NCBI GenBank assembly: GCA_947088515.1 | Contig: CAMUHA010000003.1 | Location: forward strand, 1-55,105 | DNA from: an uncultured bacterium | GTDB lineage: Bacteria; Bacillota; Clostridia; Lachnospirales; Lachnospiraceae | Direction: 5' to 3' | Length of the DNA stretch: 55,105 bases | Shown: positions 16,598 through 25,457 of the stretch, one piece after another | Layout of the letters: every line of letters starts with the position of its first letter | How positions within the stretch are numbered: position 1 is the stretch's first letter | Position numbers and translations under genes: made by a program | The notes under the pieces: generated by a model | Database searches by the model: none | What the model was told of the DNA's origin: nothing | Seen by the model: the letters and a program-made list of their open reading frames with translations, nothing else

Positions 16598-17096
16598 TTT
16601 CCTTACCTCCCTTATAGTGCTTTTTTATAAAAACTTCTATATTCATAAAGTCATCATAACAATCTTTTATTTTTTCTATTGGCCAGTCCCACCATGATAT
16701 TTCATTTAATTTTCTAACCTGCTCTTCTGTAAATCTATAGTTTATTATTTTTGCCGGAACGCCTGCCACAATTGCATAATCAGGAACATTTCTTGTAATT
16801 ACAGCTCCCGCTGCCGCTATTACACCATTACCAACCTTTACCCCATTTGTAAGTAATACATTTTTTCCAAACCACACGTCATTCCCTATTATATATTTCT
16901 GGTTAAAATCCTCCTGAGAATATTTTTGGTTTGTAATTTCCTTACAAACCACTGATTCATAAATGAAATTATGATTAGTGACCATCCCCAGCTGATGATT
17001 CCACACAGCATCACACCCAACTGCAAAGGAACAGAAAGCCCCAATCTTATCAATATGTATGTTATTAATTAATGGACCATACGAATACCTTCCCAC
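16587..17096 (-). CDS. Hexapeptide-repeat O-acetyltransferase (CatB/Vat-like), 5' end disturbed by IS110
   Basis: A left-handed beta-helix acetyltransferase. It has hexapeptide turns (IGNDVWFGKNVLLTNGVKVG, then GVIAAAGAVITRNV), the DYAIVAGVPAKII motif and a catalytic-type NHNF. As given it starts at a GTG in GVGRYSYG context and is about 169 residues. The frame stays open a further 26 codons upstream to about 17174, with Lys/Leu-rich sequence like the N-terminus of relatives, so the true start is probably upstream. A TAG then blocks the frame next to an AGGAGG at 17177-17182, and the IS110 element begins about 8 bases beyond. No standard start codon is in place after that AGGAGG. The insertion may have removed the start or promoter. 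Confidence 0.7.
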   Translation of the reverse strand: MGRYSYGPLINNIHIDKIGAFCSFAVGCDAVWNHQLGMVTNHNFIYESVVCKEITNQKYSQEDFNQKYIIGNDVWFGKNVLLTNGVKVGNGVIAAAGAVITRNVPDYAIVAGVPAKIINYRFTEEQVRKLNEISWWDWPIEKIKDCYDDFMNIEVFIKKHYKGGKENGM

Positions 17097-17199
17097 GTTT
17101 GGTTTGTCAGTATATAAATTTCTCTGTTTTTCCTTTAACTTATCTTTTTTCTTTAACTTTTGTATTTCTGTTTTAACCTCCTACTACAATAGATTTATG

Positions 17200-17450
17200 G
17201 TTAGTATCCCTTACAGCCAGTAAGGAATTATCCATCTTGTTGCTTAAGCTGTTAGAATGATAAGGGCAATCGGTATATCGGAAACCTCCTTGGACTTCGC
17301 GTCCGTACGAAAGTCTGATAACCAGCTCCTCATTCGCAGCGTTCGTTTTATGCAGGTTGAGCCGCCCTCTCGGTGCGTTCGCGTCACACCACAGTAGATT
17401 GAATGGGCAATGAGTAAAACTGGCACTGACCAATTGCAATCTTTATTTAG
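17200..17450 (+). ncRNA. Candidate IS110 bridge RNA region
   Basis: The noncoding left end of the IS110 element contains several small stem-loops, for example CCTTAC-AGCCA-GTAAGG at 17209-17225 and GGAC-TTCGC-GTCC. Its GC content is higher than the flanks. Known IS110-subgroup elements transcribe a bridge RNA from this position with target- and donor-binding loops. Exact RNA ends and loops are not resolved here. Confidence 0.5.
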
Positions 17451-17463
17451 GAGTGACATTTTT

Positions 17464-18684
17464 ATGAACATGAACGCAGTAGGTATTGATGTTTCCAAAC
17501 GAAAAAGCACGGTAGCAATCCTCCGTCCTGGTGGGAAGGCTGTTGGAAAGCCCTTTGATGTTCCTCATCTGTCCGCAGATTTCCAATCTCTGATAAAGCG
17601 GATCAGGGAGCTTGATGGTGAAACTCGCATTGTCATGGAATGTACTGGCCGCTACTATGAACCGGTGGCACGTGAACTTTCCCAGGCGGGCTTTTTTGTA
17701 AGCGCTGTGAATCCCCAGATCATCCGTAACTTCCAGGGACAGGACAATCCTCTCCGCAAAGTCAAGACCGATAAGGCAGATTCCGTAAAAATCGCCCGCT
17801 ATACTCTTGACAGCTGGGCAAATCTGAAACAGTATAGTCTTATGGATGAATTACGTTCCCAACTTAAAACCATGAACCGCCAGTTTGATTTCTACATGAA
17901 ACACAAAACCGCCATGAAAAACAATCTGATCGGTCTTATCGATCAGACCTATCCAGGCGCCAATGCCTATTTCGACAGCCCTGCCCGCGAGGACGGCAGC
18001 CAGAAATGGGTGGACTTCATTGACACTTACTGGCATGTCGATTGTGTTCGTAAATTGTCCCTGACTGCTTTTATTGACCACTATCAGAAGTGGTGCAGCC
18101 GTAAGAAGTACAACTTCAGCAAGTCGAAAGCTGAAGAAATCTACGGAAAGGCCAAGGAGCTCATCCCCGTACTTCCAAAGGACAGCTTTACCAAGCGCAT
18201 CATCAAGCAGGCCGTAGGGCAGTTGAACGCCGCGTCACAGACTGTTGAACAGCTGCGCTCGCTTATGAATGAAACTGCCTCTAAGCTCCCAGAATATCCG
18301 GCTGTTATGGCGATGAAAGGCGTAGGGCCGTCTCTGGGCCCTCAGCTCATGGCTGAAATCGGAGATGTGACACGTTTCACTCACAAAGGAGCAATCACGG
18401 CATTTGCCGGAGTAGATCCAGGCGTGAATGATTCTGGAGATTATTCCCAGAAAAGTGTACATGCCTCCAAGCACGGTTCGCCAGCGTTACGCAAAACCCT
18501 GTTCCAGATCATGGATGTACTGATCAAGACCAAACCGGATGACGCGGTATATCTGTTCATGGACAAGAAAAGGGCACAAGGCAAACCTTATTACGTCTAC
18601 ATGACAGCGGGAGCCAACAAGTTTCTGCGCATTTACTATGGGAGAGTGAAAGAATATCTCGCCGCTCTTCCCACGTCAAACTAA
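17464..18684 (+). CDS. IS110-family DEDD transposase/recombinase
   Basis: A 406-residue protein, starting at the ATG at 17464 with AGGAG 10 bases upstream. The N-terminal RuvC-like DEDD domain shows VGIDVSKRKSTVAIL (first Asp at about residue 9), IVMECTGRYYEP (Glu) and KTDKADSVKIARY (Asp pair). The C-terminal Transposase_20 domain has AMKGVGPSLGPQLMAEIGD and FAGVDPGVNDSG, ending in the catalytic-serine segment HASKHGSPALRK. The frame is intact and full length for the family, so it could be active. It catalyses bridge-RNA-guided recombination of the element. Confidence 0.9.
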   Translation: MNMNAVGIDVSKRKSTVAILRPGGKAVGKPFDVPHLSADFQSLIKRIRELDGETRIVMECTGRYYEPVARELSQAGFFVSAVNPQIIRNFQGQDNPLRKVKTDKADSVKIARYTLDSWANLKQYSLMDELRSQLKTMNRQFDFYMKHKTAMKNNLIGLIDQTYPGANAYFDSPAREDGSQKWVDFIDTYWHVDCVRKLSLTAFIDHYQKWCSRKKYNFSKSKAEEIYGKAKELIPVLPKDSFTKRIIKQAVGQLNAASQTVEQLRSLMNETASKLPEYPAVMAMKGVGPSLGPQLMAEIGDVTRFTHKGAITAFAGVDPGVNDSGDYSQKSVHASKHGSPALRKTLFQIMDVLIKTKPDDAVYLFMDKKRAQGKPYYVYMTAGANKFLRIYYGRVKEYLAALPTSN

Positions 18685-18780
18685 CCATCACACAGCACTC
18701 TTTCAGACCGGCATATTCTGGCGGTCTAATTGTAATACCCATTTTTCAACCTGTATAAAATTTTCGATGTTCTTTAAAAT

Positions 18781-19182
18781 TTAGCTTGACTTTTTATTTG
18801 CAGGCTTTCGCAGTAATGCCAGCTCTCTTTCTTTTCGAATCTTTTCTTGATGAAACTCATCTTCTCTAGCTTCCTTAAATAAATCCACTATTTTTATTTC
18901 AAACCCTGAAAGTTCTTTTAACAGTTCTTCATTATAGCTTGCAAAAAGAACAGTATATTTCTTCAGGTCTGATTCCTCTTTTAAATACTTCATACTTTTT
19001 ATCATTGGATTATACCTATATAGCTCATTATCAATTATTATTACTTTATCCATTCCAAAGCACTCTTTAAGAATTGTATTTGCTAAAATGCCATTTTCCC
19101 CATATGGAAATATAATAAATTGCCTTTCTCCCTGGTCAAATTGTTCTTTTATTTTGTTTCTAATAACAAAAAACTTACTCAT
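18781..19182 (-). CDS. Stand-alone Rossmann-like domain protein
   Basis: A 133-residue protein resembling just the N-terminal Rossmann-like unit seen on four larger proteins of this operon: FIIFPYGENGILANTIL, VIIIDNELY, YTVLFASYN. It has no attached transferase domain, ends with a charged tail (REDEFHQEKIRKERELALLRK), and overlaps the gene upstream by 8 bases. The IS110 element begins about 50 bases after its stop, so a downstream extension could in principle have been lost, but the frame closes before the element. Function unknown; ligand sensing or sugar binding is possible. Confidence 0.5.
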   Translation of the reverse strand: MSKFFVIRNKIKEQFDQGERQFIIFPYGENGILANTILKECFGMDKVIIIDNELYRYNPMIKSMKYLKEESDLKKYTVLFASYNEELLKELSGFEIKIVDLFKEAREDEFHQEKIRKERELALLRKPANKKSS

Positions 19183-20401
19183 TTTCCCTTTTTCCCAAAT
19201 TATATTTTATTCTTTCAAAAATACTTTTTCCTATATTTTTATCGTGAACAATACACTCTCTTTCAAATCCATTATTAGCAACTTTCATTGTATAAATTTC
19301 CAAATCGAAGTCTTCCGCTTCCAGCCTTATTTTCCCTTTTTCCATTTCTACATTCTTAGATATTTCTTTTTTTACCTTTTTTATATCATCCTTTGATAGC
19401 TGGCAGTTTATTTTACATATTGATTTATTCAGCAAATCAATACAGAAAATCCTTTTTTCTACTTGTGAATACATATACAATTTTTCTTTGTAACAAGAAT
19501 AGCCCTCAAAGTTTACTTCCAGTTGATTCGGAAATTCCATATTTAACGATGAAAATTTAGTTACTTCCATTGTTTGGGTATTTAGTTCTAATATCATATT
19601 TCCACATAGCGGAAATAATAGAATCCCATTTTTTATTTTTTCAATATGATGAATACCATTCTTATATTCAAATTCCACCGGAAAATTTTTAATACAGCTC
19701 ACACATTTACTATTATTTTCCGTCCAGTAAATTTGGGGGACCTTTTTATCTGCAATCCAACATCCCTTTTCGTCATAACAGATTGATGAATATGCACTTT
19801 CACAATCTCCAATTTCAAGTATTTCATAACTTCCATCATACATATGAAACTTCATAATTTTATTTCCCTGCCAGAATACCAACAATATATCGTTTTCTAT
19901 CTGGATGCTCTCTGATGAAAATATAACCTTGTTGTGATTATTAATCAAAAAACGGAAATCATCATACCATCTGTCATAATAATCCGTTTTAAGAGAACTC
20001 AAATCAAGACGTACAATCGCATGATATCTTCCCGGTACCAAAAACATGTATTTTTCATGTATAAATGCGTTGCCAAATACATTTGTCGCTTTGTTGTCAC
20101 TTAAATATTCCTGTTTAATTTCCAACTGTTTAATATCCTTTGCATTAAGGTCATACAAAAGTATTGTTAACGTATTTTTAGGTACAAGAACAAGCTTTCC
20201 ATCATAATATGCTGTCTTTCCATAGGAAATCTCTGTTACGCCTCTTACAGAAATTGCTTTTTCCAAAACCAGTGCTTTGCTGTCTAAGTTAATCCTGCAT
20301 ATACATAAAACATTATTAACAGAGTGGCAAAACCAACCATAATTTTCATGAAACGCCATCCCTGTAAAGGTCATTTGCTCATAATTAATCATTTTTTTCA
20401 T
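19175..20401 (-). CDS. Beta-propeller-like protein of unknown function
   Basis: A 408-residue protein with repeated beta-strand units of about 45-50 residues, each pairing a hydrophobic strand with aromatic turns (for example FHENYGWFCHSVNNVLCIC, YYDGKLVLVPK, IHEKYMFLVPG, YKEKLYMYSQ). This pattern suggests a kelch or WD-type propeller. No signal peptide or membrane helix. It lies in the glycan operon between a DUF115 protein and the stand-alone Rossmann protein. I cannot assign a function; a binding scaffold for glycan enzymes is a guess. Confidence 0.45.
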   Translation of the reverse strand: MKKMINYEQMTFTGMAFHENYGWFCHSVNNVLCICRINLDSKALVLEKAISVRGVTEISYGKTAYYDGKLVLVPKNTLTILLYDLNAKDIKQLEIKQEYLSDNKATNVFGNAFIHEKYMFLVPGRYHAIVRLDLSSLKTDYYDRWYDDFRFLINNHNKVIFSSESIQIENDILLVFWQGNKIMKFHMYDGSYEILEIGDCESAYSSICYDEKGCWIADKKVPQIYWTENNSKCVSCIKNFPVEFEYKNGIHHIEKIKNGILLFPLCGNMILELNTQTMEVTKFSSLNMEFPNQLEVNFEGYSCYKEKLYMYSQVEKRIFCIDLLNKSICKINCQLSKDDIKKVKKEISKNVEMEKGKIRLEAEDFDLEIYTMKVANNGFERECIVHDKNIGKSIFERIKYNLGKRENE

Positions 20402-20420
20402 CTAATTTTCATACCTTAAA

Positions 20421-21773
20421 TCAATAAAATAACGAATCAAAATTTACACGTTCAAAAACTTCCAGTTTGCCTCCTCTTGTTGCATTATATATTCGGAATC
20501 CATGCTCTCTTGAATATCTTTCAGCTTTTTCATATGCCAAATCCATTGCATCAAAATCAGCTACAACATTTTTATATATTCCGGCTTCATCATCTTCAAA
20601 GTAATCAGGTATAAAATGATTTCCAGGGTCTATAACTGAACCAACATTATTATGGTCAATTCCAATTAAATATATTTCTTTAATACCCATATACGCTGCA
20701 ACCTGCAATCCTAAATCATATGTAACAGTTGCTCCCCAATATACTCCGTTTACAATATCATCAGAAAATCCTGGCAAATTAGGTTTGAAATATTCCGACT
20801 TTAAGTGTACATACTGCACATTTTCCTTTTTATCTGCTTTACTATAGCAATACCTATCTGCCATAAAAACAATGCTTTCTTTTGCTATCTCTTCCAGTCT
20901 GTCTTCACAGGCGTTTATAACCCTTGCATCCGTCATACAAACATATGTAGGCCGCCATGTTGTCTGATGAAATATCTTATGAATTTTATTTAGTCCAAAG
21001 CAAATTTCATTATTTACATATAAAACATTTAAATCCTCCATTGTAAGACTCGGCCCATTTCCAATAATAAATGCTCTCTTACCATTATGAATATTTTTGA
21101 ACCTTTGCAGTTGAGGGTGCCTGTTATAAAAAATAAACTTATCAATATCATATATATCAATAACATCAAAATTTTCATTATCTATCTCATCTCTAATACC
21201 GCATTCCGTTCTTTTTTTATTTATAATTAAACAATCAATACCAGAACTGACATCTTCAAGTCCGGCAACAGGAATATCAAAAACTCGATTTTCATTTATC
21301 TCAGGGTCTATAATAGAAACAACATAATTTATATCTGACAAAATGGCTATCTCTAATAACAAATAATTTAAATATTTATTGACCCCATAAATTGCAATTC
21401 TTTTATAATCCTGTATCTGATAGTTAAGGAGAATGTCTGTATAATTCATAAACTGTGTATTATATAAATAATTATACTTTGGCAAAACCTCATTCATCCT
21501 GCCCATATTTCGTTTGGTAAAAAAAATATAGTCAGTTACTCCTGCATCAATTAATTGCTTTTCAAATATATCTGTATAATTATCAGATGCTACCATAATT
21601 TGGAACTCATTAGACTTGTTAATCATTTCATTAAAAGAGATAACTTGTTTGTCATAAATTTCTGTTCCATATTTATAATTATCTGCAAAACATTCTATCA
21701 TTTCGCTTCCCAACACTTTATATGCTCTAATTCCAACTTCTCCTGCACCAAACAATATGTACTTCAACTGCAT
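20421..21773 (-). CDS. DUF115/MptE-like protein with N-terminal Rossmann domain, second copy
   Basis: A 450-residue paralogue of 11975-13345 with the same order. The N-terminal Rossmann unit has YILFGAGEVGIRAYKV and FADNY. The DUF115-type domain from about 225 has RAFIIGNGPSLTMEDLN, CFGLNKIHKIF, YVCMTDARV, GATVTYDLGLQVAAYMG, LIGIDHNN. The final HGFRIYNATRGGKLEVFERV is shared almost exactly with the paralogue, while the middle has diverged. Two such proteins in one operon may act on different acceptors or sugars of the surface glycan. Confidence 0.65.
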   Translation of the reverse strand: MQLKYILFGAGEVGIRAYKVLGSEMIECFADNYKYGTEIYDKQVISFNEMINKSNEFQIMVASDNYTDIFEKQLIDAGVTDYIFFTKRNMGRMNEVLPKYNYLYNTQFMNYTDILLNYQIQDYKRIAIYGVNKYLNYLLLEIAILSDINYVVSIIDPEINENRVFDIPVAGLEDVSSGIDCLIINKKRTECGIRDEIDNENFDVIDIYDIDKFIFYNRHPQLQRFKNIHNGKRAFIIGNGPSLTMEDLNVLYVNNEICFGLNKIHKIFHQTTWRPTYVCMTDARVINACEDRLEEIAKESIVFMADRYCYSKADKKENVQYVHLKSEYFKPNLPGFSDDIVNGVYWGATVTYDLGLQVAAYMGIKEIYLIGIDHNNVGSVIDPGNHFIPDYFEDDEAGIYKNVVADFDAMDLAYEKAERYSREHGFRIYNATRGGKLEVFERVNFDSLFY

Positions 21774-21833
21774 TCACCACCATCCTAATATAAATGATTA
21801 TTTTTTTATTCTTCCTCAGATACAAAAAGCAAA

Positions 21834-22421
21834 TTATTCATATGTCTTAAGCATCTCTCCAATATACCCTCCAGGATGATTTCTCCCAAATTCCTCAATA
21901 TCCAGTTTCATCTCTTTTGCTATCATCATTGCCAGCCCCTGTAATACAATTAAATTCACAGTTGTGGAATTATTAGGCATTACATTCCACAAATCCCCTT
22001 CATGTTCCAGACTAAGAACTACACAATTTGAAATTTCCTTTGCCAAAGTACTCTTACCATTAAAAGTAAGCAGCCACATATTTATATTTCTTTCTTTTAA
22101 TAACCGCGAAAGGTAAATTGATTCCGTTGTTTCTCCGCTTTTTGTTAGAATAATCACCATATCCCCTGCTTTCACCAGTCCCATATCTCCATGTACTGCT
22201 GAATTGGTATGCAGAAAATAAGCCTCCAATCCCATAGAAATCATGGAGCCAACAAACTTTTCACAGATAGGTACATTCTTTCCCAGCCCGGACACCACTA
22301 TCTTATTCCCTGCTTTAAGTGTTGTCACAGCCTCCTCCACCCACCTTGCAAACATATTCTCATTCAGTGAATGAACCGAATGTGTAAAAACTTCCAACTG
22401 TTTTTCAAAATAACCAATCAT
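21834..22421 (-). CDS. SIS-domain sugar-phosphate isomerase (KpsF/GutQ-like)
   Basis: About 195 residues, starting at the ATG at 22419-22421 (AGGTGA just upstream, 8 bases after the previous stop). A single SIS domain has IVVSGLGKNVPICEKFVGSM, HTNSAVHGDMGLV, ILTKSGETTE and MPNNSTTVNLI, ending in the FGRNHPGG motif of arabinose-5-phosphate isomerases. No CBS domains follow, so it is the short form. The expected reaction is ketose/aldose phosphate isomerisation (ribulose-5-P to arabinose-5-P in KpsF). With the epimerase-like enzyme and cytidylyltransferases in the operon, it probably feeds a nucleotide-sugar pathway. Confidence 0.8.
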   Translation of the reverse strand: MIGYFEKQLEVFTHSVHSLNENMFARWVEEAVTTLKAGNKIVVSGLGKNVPICEKFVGSMISMGLEAYFLHTNSAVHGDMGLVKAGDMVIILTKSGETTESIYLSRLLKERNINMWLLTFNGKSTLAKEISNCVVLSLEHEGDLWNVMPNNSTTVNLIVLQGLAMMIAKEMKLDIEEFGRNHPGGYIGEMLKTYE

Positions 22422-22429
22422 GCCATCAC

Positions 22430-23935
22430 CTACAAAACTTCCTCCAGATAATATAATCCATTGTAAAACGCTCCACATACAGAATCAAAATCCTGCCACG
22501 CATAAGTAGTCAGAGATAACCAGATAATTGCATGAAGCAATCTGATTTCATCCCTGTCCGCCCCTGTCAGGACAAACAGCTCTTCTTCCATATCCTCCCA
22601 ATGGTTTGATGCAACTTCAAGGTTCACGTCTTTATCACTAATATTTAACCTAAAATCCTTTAAATTAAATCTGTCATAATTGCCAATAATAGAATAATAC
22701 AACTTTGCCCAATCATATCTCACATCACCATAAAGTTCTGTATAACCAAAATATCCCCTTGGGTCTATCAAAACCGGTTCTCCATTTTCTCTAAGCATTA
22801 GATTGGAAAAAGTACAGTCCCCGTGAATAAAGCAAAACCTTTCACATTTCATCCTTTCCAGTTTTTTTTCTAGCTCATGCTTGTGGTAAAATATATTTCT
22901 GCATCTTCTGCCATTTATGTCAATATACCTGTCTCTTGCAAAAGGAACCAAATCCTCCACCTTGGCAATTCTGTCCATTGTTTTATTATAGTAAGCTTCT
23001 TTAAGGCTGAAAGAATCTGCAGGTACATGCTCCGAATTATGAATCTCTTTTAAAGCAGAAACCAGCTTCCGCAGCATTTCTTTTTTCTCTCCATATGACA
23101 GGATACTCTCATATACATTTTTTCCTTTTATGTACTCCATTTTTAAAGGATTATTTTCATAAATCTTTGGAAGTATCGTTACTCTGTTTTTAACCGCCTT
23201 TTCATACCAGGCACACTCTCTTTTGGCAAGCTCTCTACCCTTTTCATCTATTGCTTCTTTTATAAAAATGTTTCCTTCAATTTTTACTCTGTTAAAGGGT
23301 CTGCATTTTTCTTTTTCCAGCTTTTCATACTCACTAAGCACTCCAAATTCTCTGGTTCCAGCAAGACTTATCTCCTTAAACGCCATCTTTTTTTGCTGCA
23401 TCCACCGTACCAATTCCCCGTCTTTTGGTACATCTGCTATTTTTTCTTTATTTGAAAAAAGAAAAAATCCGGCAACACCTTTTTCCAAAGACCTTTCTTC
23501 AAAAAATTCTTTATTTTTATAGCTCCATCTGCATGGAAATGTTTTCGATATTCCTATATAATCATTTTCTGCTTTTCCATCTCCTCTATATTCCTCAGGT
23601 AAAATAAAGTCTTCCGGCAAAATCAAATCTGACCAAACCAGCATAAATGATTCTCCCTCTGGTATAAAGTCAACTGCCGCTCTCACTCCCGCACAGGTTC
23701 CATTACCTTCTGCTTCCACAACCAGATATTTTACTTTTGCGAAAGCCCATAAATAATCATGTAATACCTCTTTTTTATAATCAGCAATAATTACAAAACA
23801 TTTATCTGGATACTTATGGAACAGATGAAACAGCATTGGCAAATTTTCCACAGGCACAAGCGCCTTCGGCTTATTTTTTGTAAGTTGTCCAAGCCTTGTT
23901 CCCTTTCCCCCAGCCTGTACCACAATATATTTCAT
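22430..23935 (-). CDS. Nucleotidyltransferase fused to APH/choline-kinase-like phosphotransferase
   Basis: About 501 residues, starting at the ATG at 23933-23935, which overlaps the upstream stop by one base (TGATG). The N-terminal about 220 residues form an NTP_transferase domain: VVQAGGKGTRLGQLTKNKPKAL, with the metal-site strand LVWSDLIL. The C-terminal half is an APH/ChoK-type kinase: CFIHGDCTFSNLML carries the catalytic Asp and metal-binding Asn, and VLIDPRGYFG the DFG-like Asp. The combination recalls LicC plus LicA of phosphocholine decoration, or sugar kinase/pyrophosphorylase pairs, in a single chain. It could phosphorylate and then activate one substrate for the glycan. Substrate not known. 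Confidence 0.7.
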   Translation of the reverse strand: MKYIVVQAGGKGTRLGQLTKNKPKALVPVENLPMLFHLFHKYPDKCFVIIADYKKEVLHDYLWAFAKVKYLVVEAEGNGTCAGVRAAVDFIPEGESFMLVWSDLILPEDFILPEEYRGDGKAENDYIGISKTFPCRWSYKNKEFFEERSLEKGVAGFFLFSNKEKIADVPKDGELVRWMQQKKMAFKEISLAGTREFGVLSEYEKLEKEKCRPFNRVKIEGNIFIKEAIDEKGRELAKRECAWYEKAVKNRVTILPKIYENNPLKMEYIKGKNVYESILSYGEKKEMLRKLVSALKEIHNSEHVPADSFSLKEAYYNKTMDRIAKVEDLVPFARDRYIDINGRRCRNIFYHKHELEKKLERMKCERFCFIHGDCTFSNLMLRENGEPVLIDPRGYFGYTELYGDVRYDWAKLYYSIIGNYDRFNLKDFRLNISDKDVNLEVASNHWEDMEEELFVLTGADRDEIRLLHAIIWLSLTTYAWQDFDSVCGAFYNGLYYLEEVL

Positions 23936-25293
23936 CACTTGATTCCTTCCCTTATATCCACATTTTGTATCATTACTGGTTTACCTGCTTCCTGACACAA
24001 CTTCACCACCGAACTTCCATCCCCATAATACGCGTCACACATTGCAATAGCTCTATCCAAGTCTGCAGTATCATCATAAATTCCCCAACCTTTATCACGG
24101 TACTCTTTTACAATTACATCATATTTCCGCTTAAGTTCAGGACGCATGGAGCCAATTGCAGCATGAATCAGAGGGTGAGGGCGCCAAAGCAGCGCTATTT
24201 CCTGCTGGTTTTCCTCAAAAATACAAAGAACATCCTCAATCTTTTCCAGCATTTTTTCTCCCTGCTTAAGCAGTGCATTTACGCCAGTATTATATAAAAC
24301 TACTTTTTTTAAACTTCCATCCTGCTTTTTTATAATCTCCATCCATTTATCTGGTATCTGCAAATCTTCTCTTTTTATTTCTACTATTTTGTCCATTTTT
24401 GGTGAACCAAGACCAAGGATTTTTTCAGACCAGTGTTTCCTTGTATTTTCTCCTACACATTCTGTCATTGCATCTATATATATCTGTTTCATAACTTCTG
24501 ACTGGACAATAACCTTATCCGCATTCATTACTCCCATAACTGTACAAAAACTTTTTACCTTATCCACTGCTTTTGGGTTATTTAGATTTATATCGTTTAA
24601 AATAAAATAAGGTATATATACTAAATTATCCGTAAACTTTTTTAAATTACCCGAATAAAAATAAGGCAAGATGCTTGTCACAAAGTTATATTCATCATAA
24701 GGATTATGAATAAATATTATGTCCGGATGCCGCCCCTCAAAATCATATTTCTTATAATCTGTTACAGGAACATTTGGAGGATACTCATCTCCTTCATAAT
24801 GTATCTCCCCAAAACTTCCATCAGAATTTTTATCATAATAAGGAATTGGTATCACATATGCGTCGCAATCCGGGTCTTCATCAGCTGCCTTCCAGACACT
24901 TTCCAGAGAGTCCCACATGGATGCCTTATATGGCAAAAAAACAACCTCTAACCGTATTTTAATATCATTCCTTATACTGTTTTTTATCTTTACAGCAGCC
25001 TTATACAGCTTTTTGTATACTTTATCCACAGGCACTGACATATTGGAGGCAAGCTCCTCATGTATCTGATAAACCAGCTCACAATACTCCTCAAGGAGAT
25101 GAGTAGTTACAAACCCTTCTCCTTCTGTACTTTCAATCAGATTTCCCAATTGAATGGAGCCTGCCTGACACTGCTTTAGCAATTCCATTGCTTCTATATT
25201 TTTCCCCAATTGTATTGTTTTTTTAATTTCCACATGCGCCTGGGAAAGTAACTGTACAAAATCCTCTGCCTGTTTTTTCTGTGCTTTTCTCAT
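23935..25293 (-). CDS. CDP-glycerol:glycerophosphate glycerophosphotransferase-like protein (TagB/TagF type)
   Basis: A 452-residue protein with GGGAG before its ATG. The N-terminal about 130 residues are helical and charged. The rest resembles the Glyphos_transf fold: VVFLPYKASMWDSLESV, HPDIIFIHNPYDE, a central LLWRPHPLI, and the C-terminal AIAMCDAYYGDGSSVVKL, which matches the conserved D-x-SS-VV phosphate-binding segment. It should polymerise or transfer a CDP-activated polyol phosphate onto a surface polymer. It is the first gene of the glycan operon after a roughly 490-bp intergenic region. Confidence 0.65.
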   Translation of the reverse strand: MRKAQKKQAEDFVQLLSQAHVEIKKTIQLGKNIEAMELLKQCQAGSIQLGNLIESTEGEGFVTTHLLEEYCELVYQIHEELASNMSVPVDKVYKKLYKAAVKIKNSIRNDIKIRLEVVFLPYKASMWDSLESVWKAADEDPDCDAYVIPIPYYDKNSDGSFGEIHYEGDEYPPNVPVTDYKKYDFEGRHPDIIFIHNPYDEYNFVTSILPYFYSGNLKKFTDNLVYIPYFILNDINLNNPKAVDKVKSFCTVMGVMNADKVIVQSEVMKQIYIDAMTECVGENTRKHWSEKILGLGSPKMDKIVEIKREDLQIPDKWMEIIKKQDGSLKKVVLYNTGVNALLKQGEKMLEKIEDVLCIFEENQQEIALLWRPHPLIHAAIGSMRPELKRKYDVIVKEYRDKGWGIYDDTADLDRAIAMCDAYYGDGSSVVKLCQEAGKPVMIQNVDIREGIK

Positions 25294-25457
25294 ATGCTCC
25301 CTGTTTTAAATATTATTTTCTCAGCTTTTCCATGCCTATAATTTTTACAAAATAAGATATATTGGTCATCCTCTTTTGGATGATGCGGTCTTTTCCGCTT
25401 CGCTCCCTGCTACCTCACAGACATTTTGCTGGTTTACCGGACCTCACATTTATTTCA

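Larger units (their letters stand above)
17191..18730 (+). mobile_element. IS110-family insertion sequence (IS110 subgroup layout)
   Basis: An element of about 1.54 kb holding one DEDD transposase on the plus strand, opposite to all neighbours. Boundaries are estimated from a short AAT common to both flanks and the end of the glycan-operon sequence, so they may be a few bases off. The roughly 270-base noncoding left part and only about 46 bases after the transposase are typical of IS110-subgroup elements, where the bridge RNA is encoded upstream of the transposase. A 6-bp hairpin (AGACCG/CGGTCT) lies at the right end. It separates the acetyltransferase from the upstream part of the glycan operon. 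Confidence 0.75.

Noticed and set aside
18557..18742. Minus-strand 61-codon frame at the right end of the IS110 element
   Set aside because: It lies antisense to the transposase end, has no ribosome site or recognisable product, and spans the element border.
11975..21773. Recent duplication or gene conversion between the two DUF115 genes
   Set aside because: The protein C-termini are almost identical, but the DNA there differs at many third positions and the rest has diverged, so duplication is old.
25320..25440. Resemblance to a c-di-GMP-I (GEMM) riboswitch (GGTAAACC, later GGGAGCGAAGC)
   Set aside because: Spacing and the conserved receptor/tetraloop parts do not fit. Only short fragments match, so no riboswitch is called.
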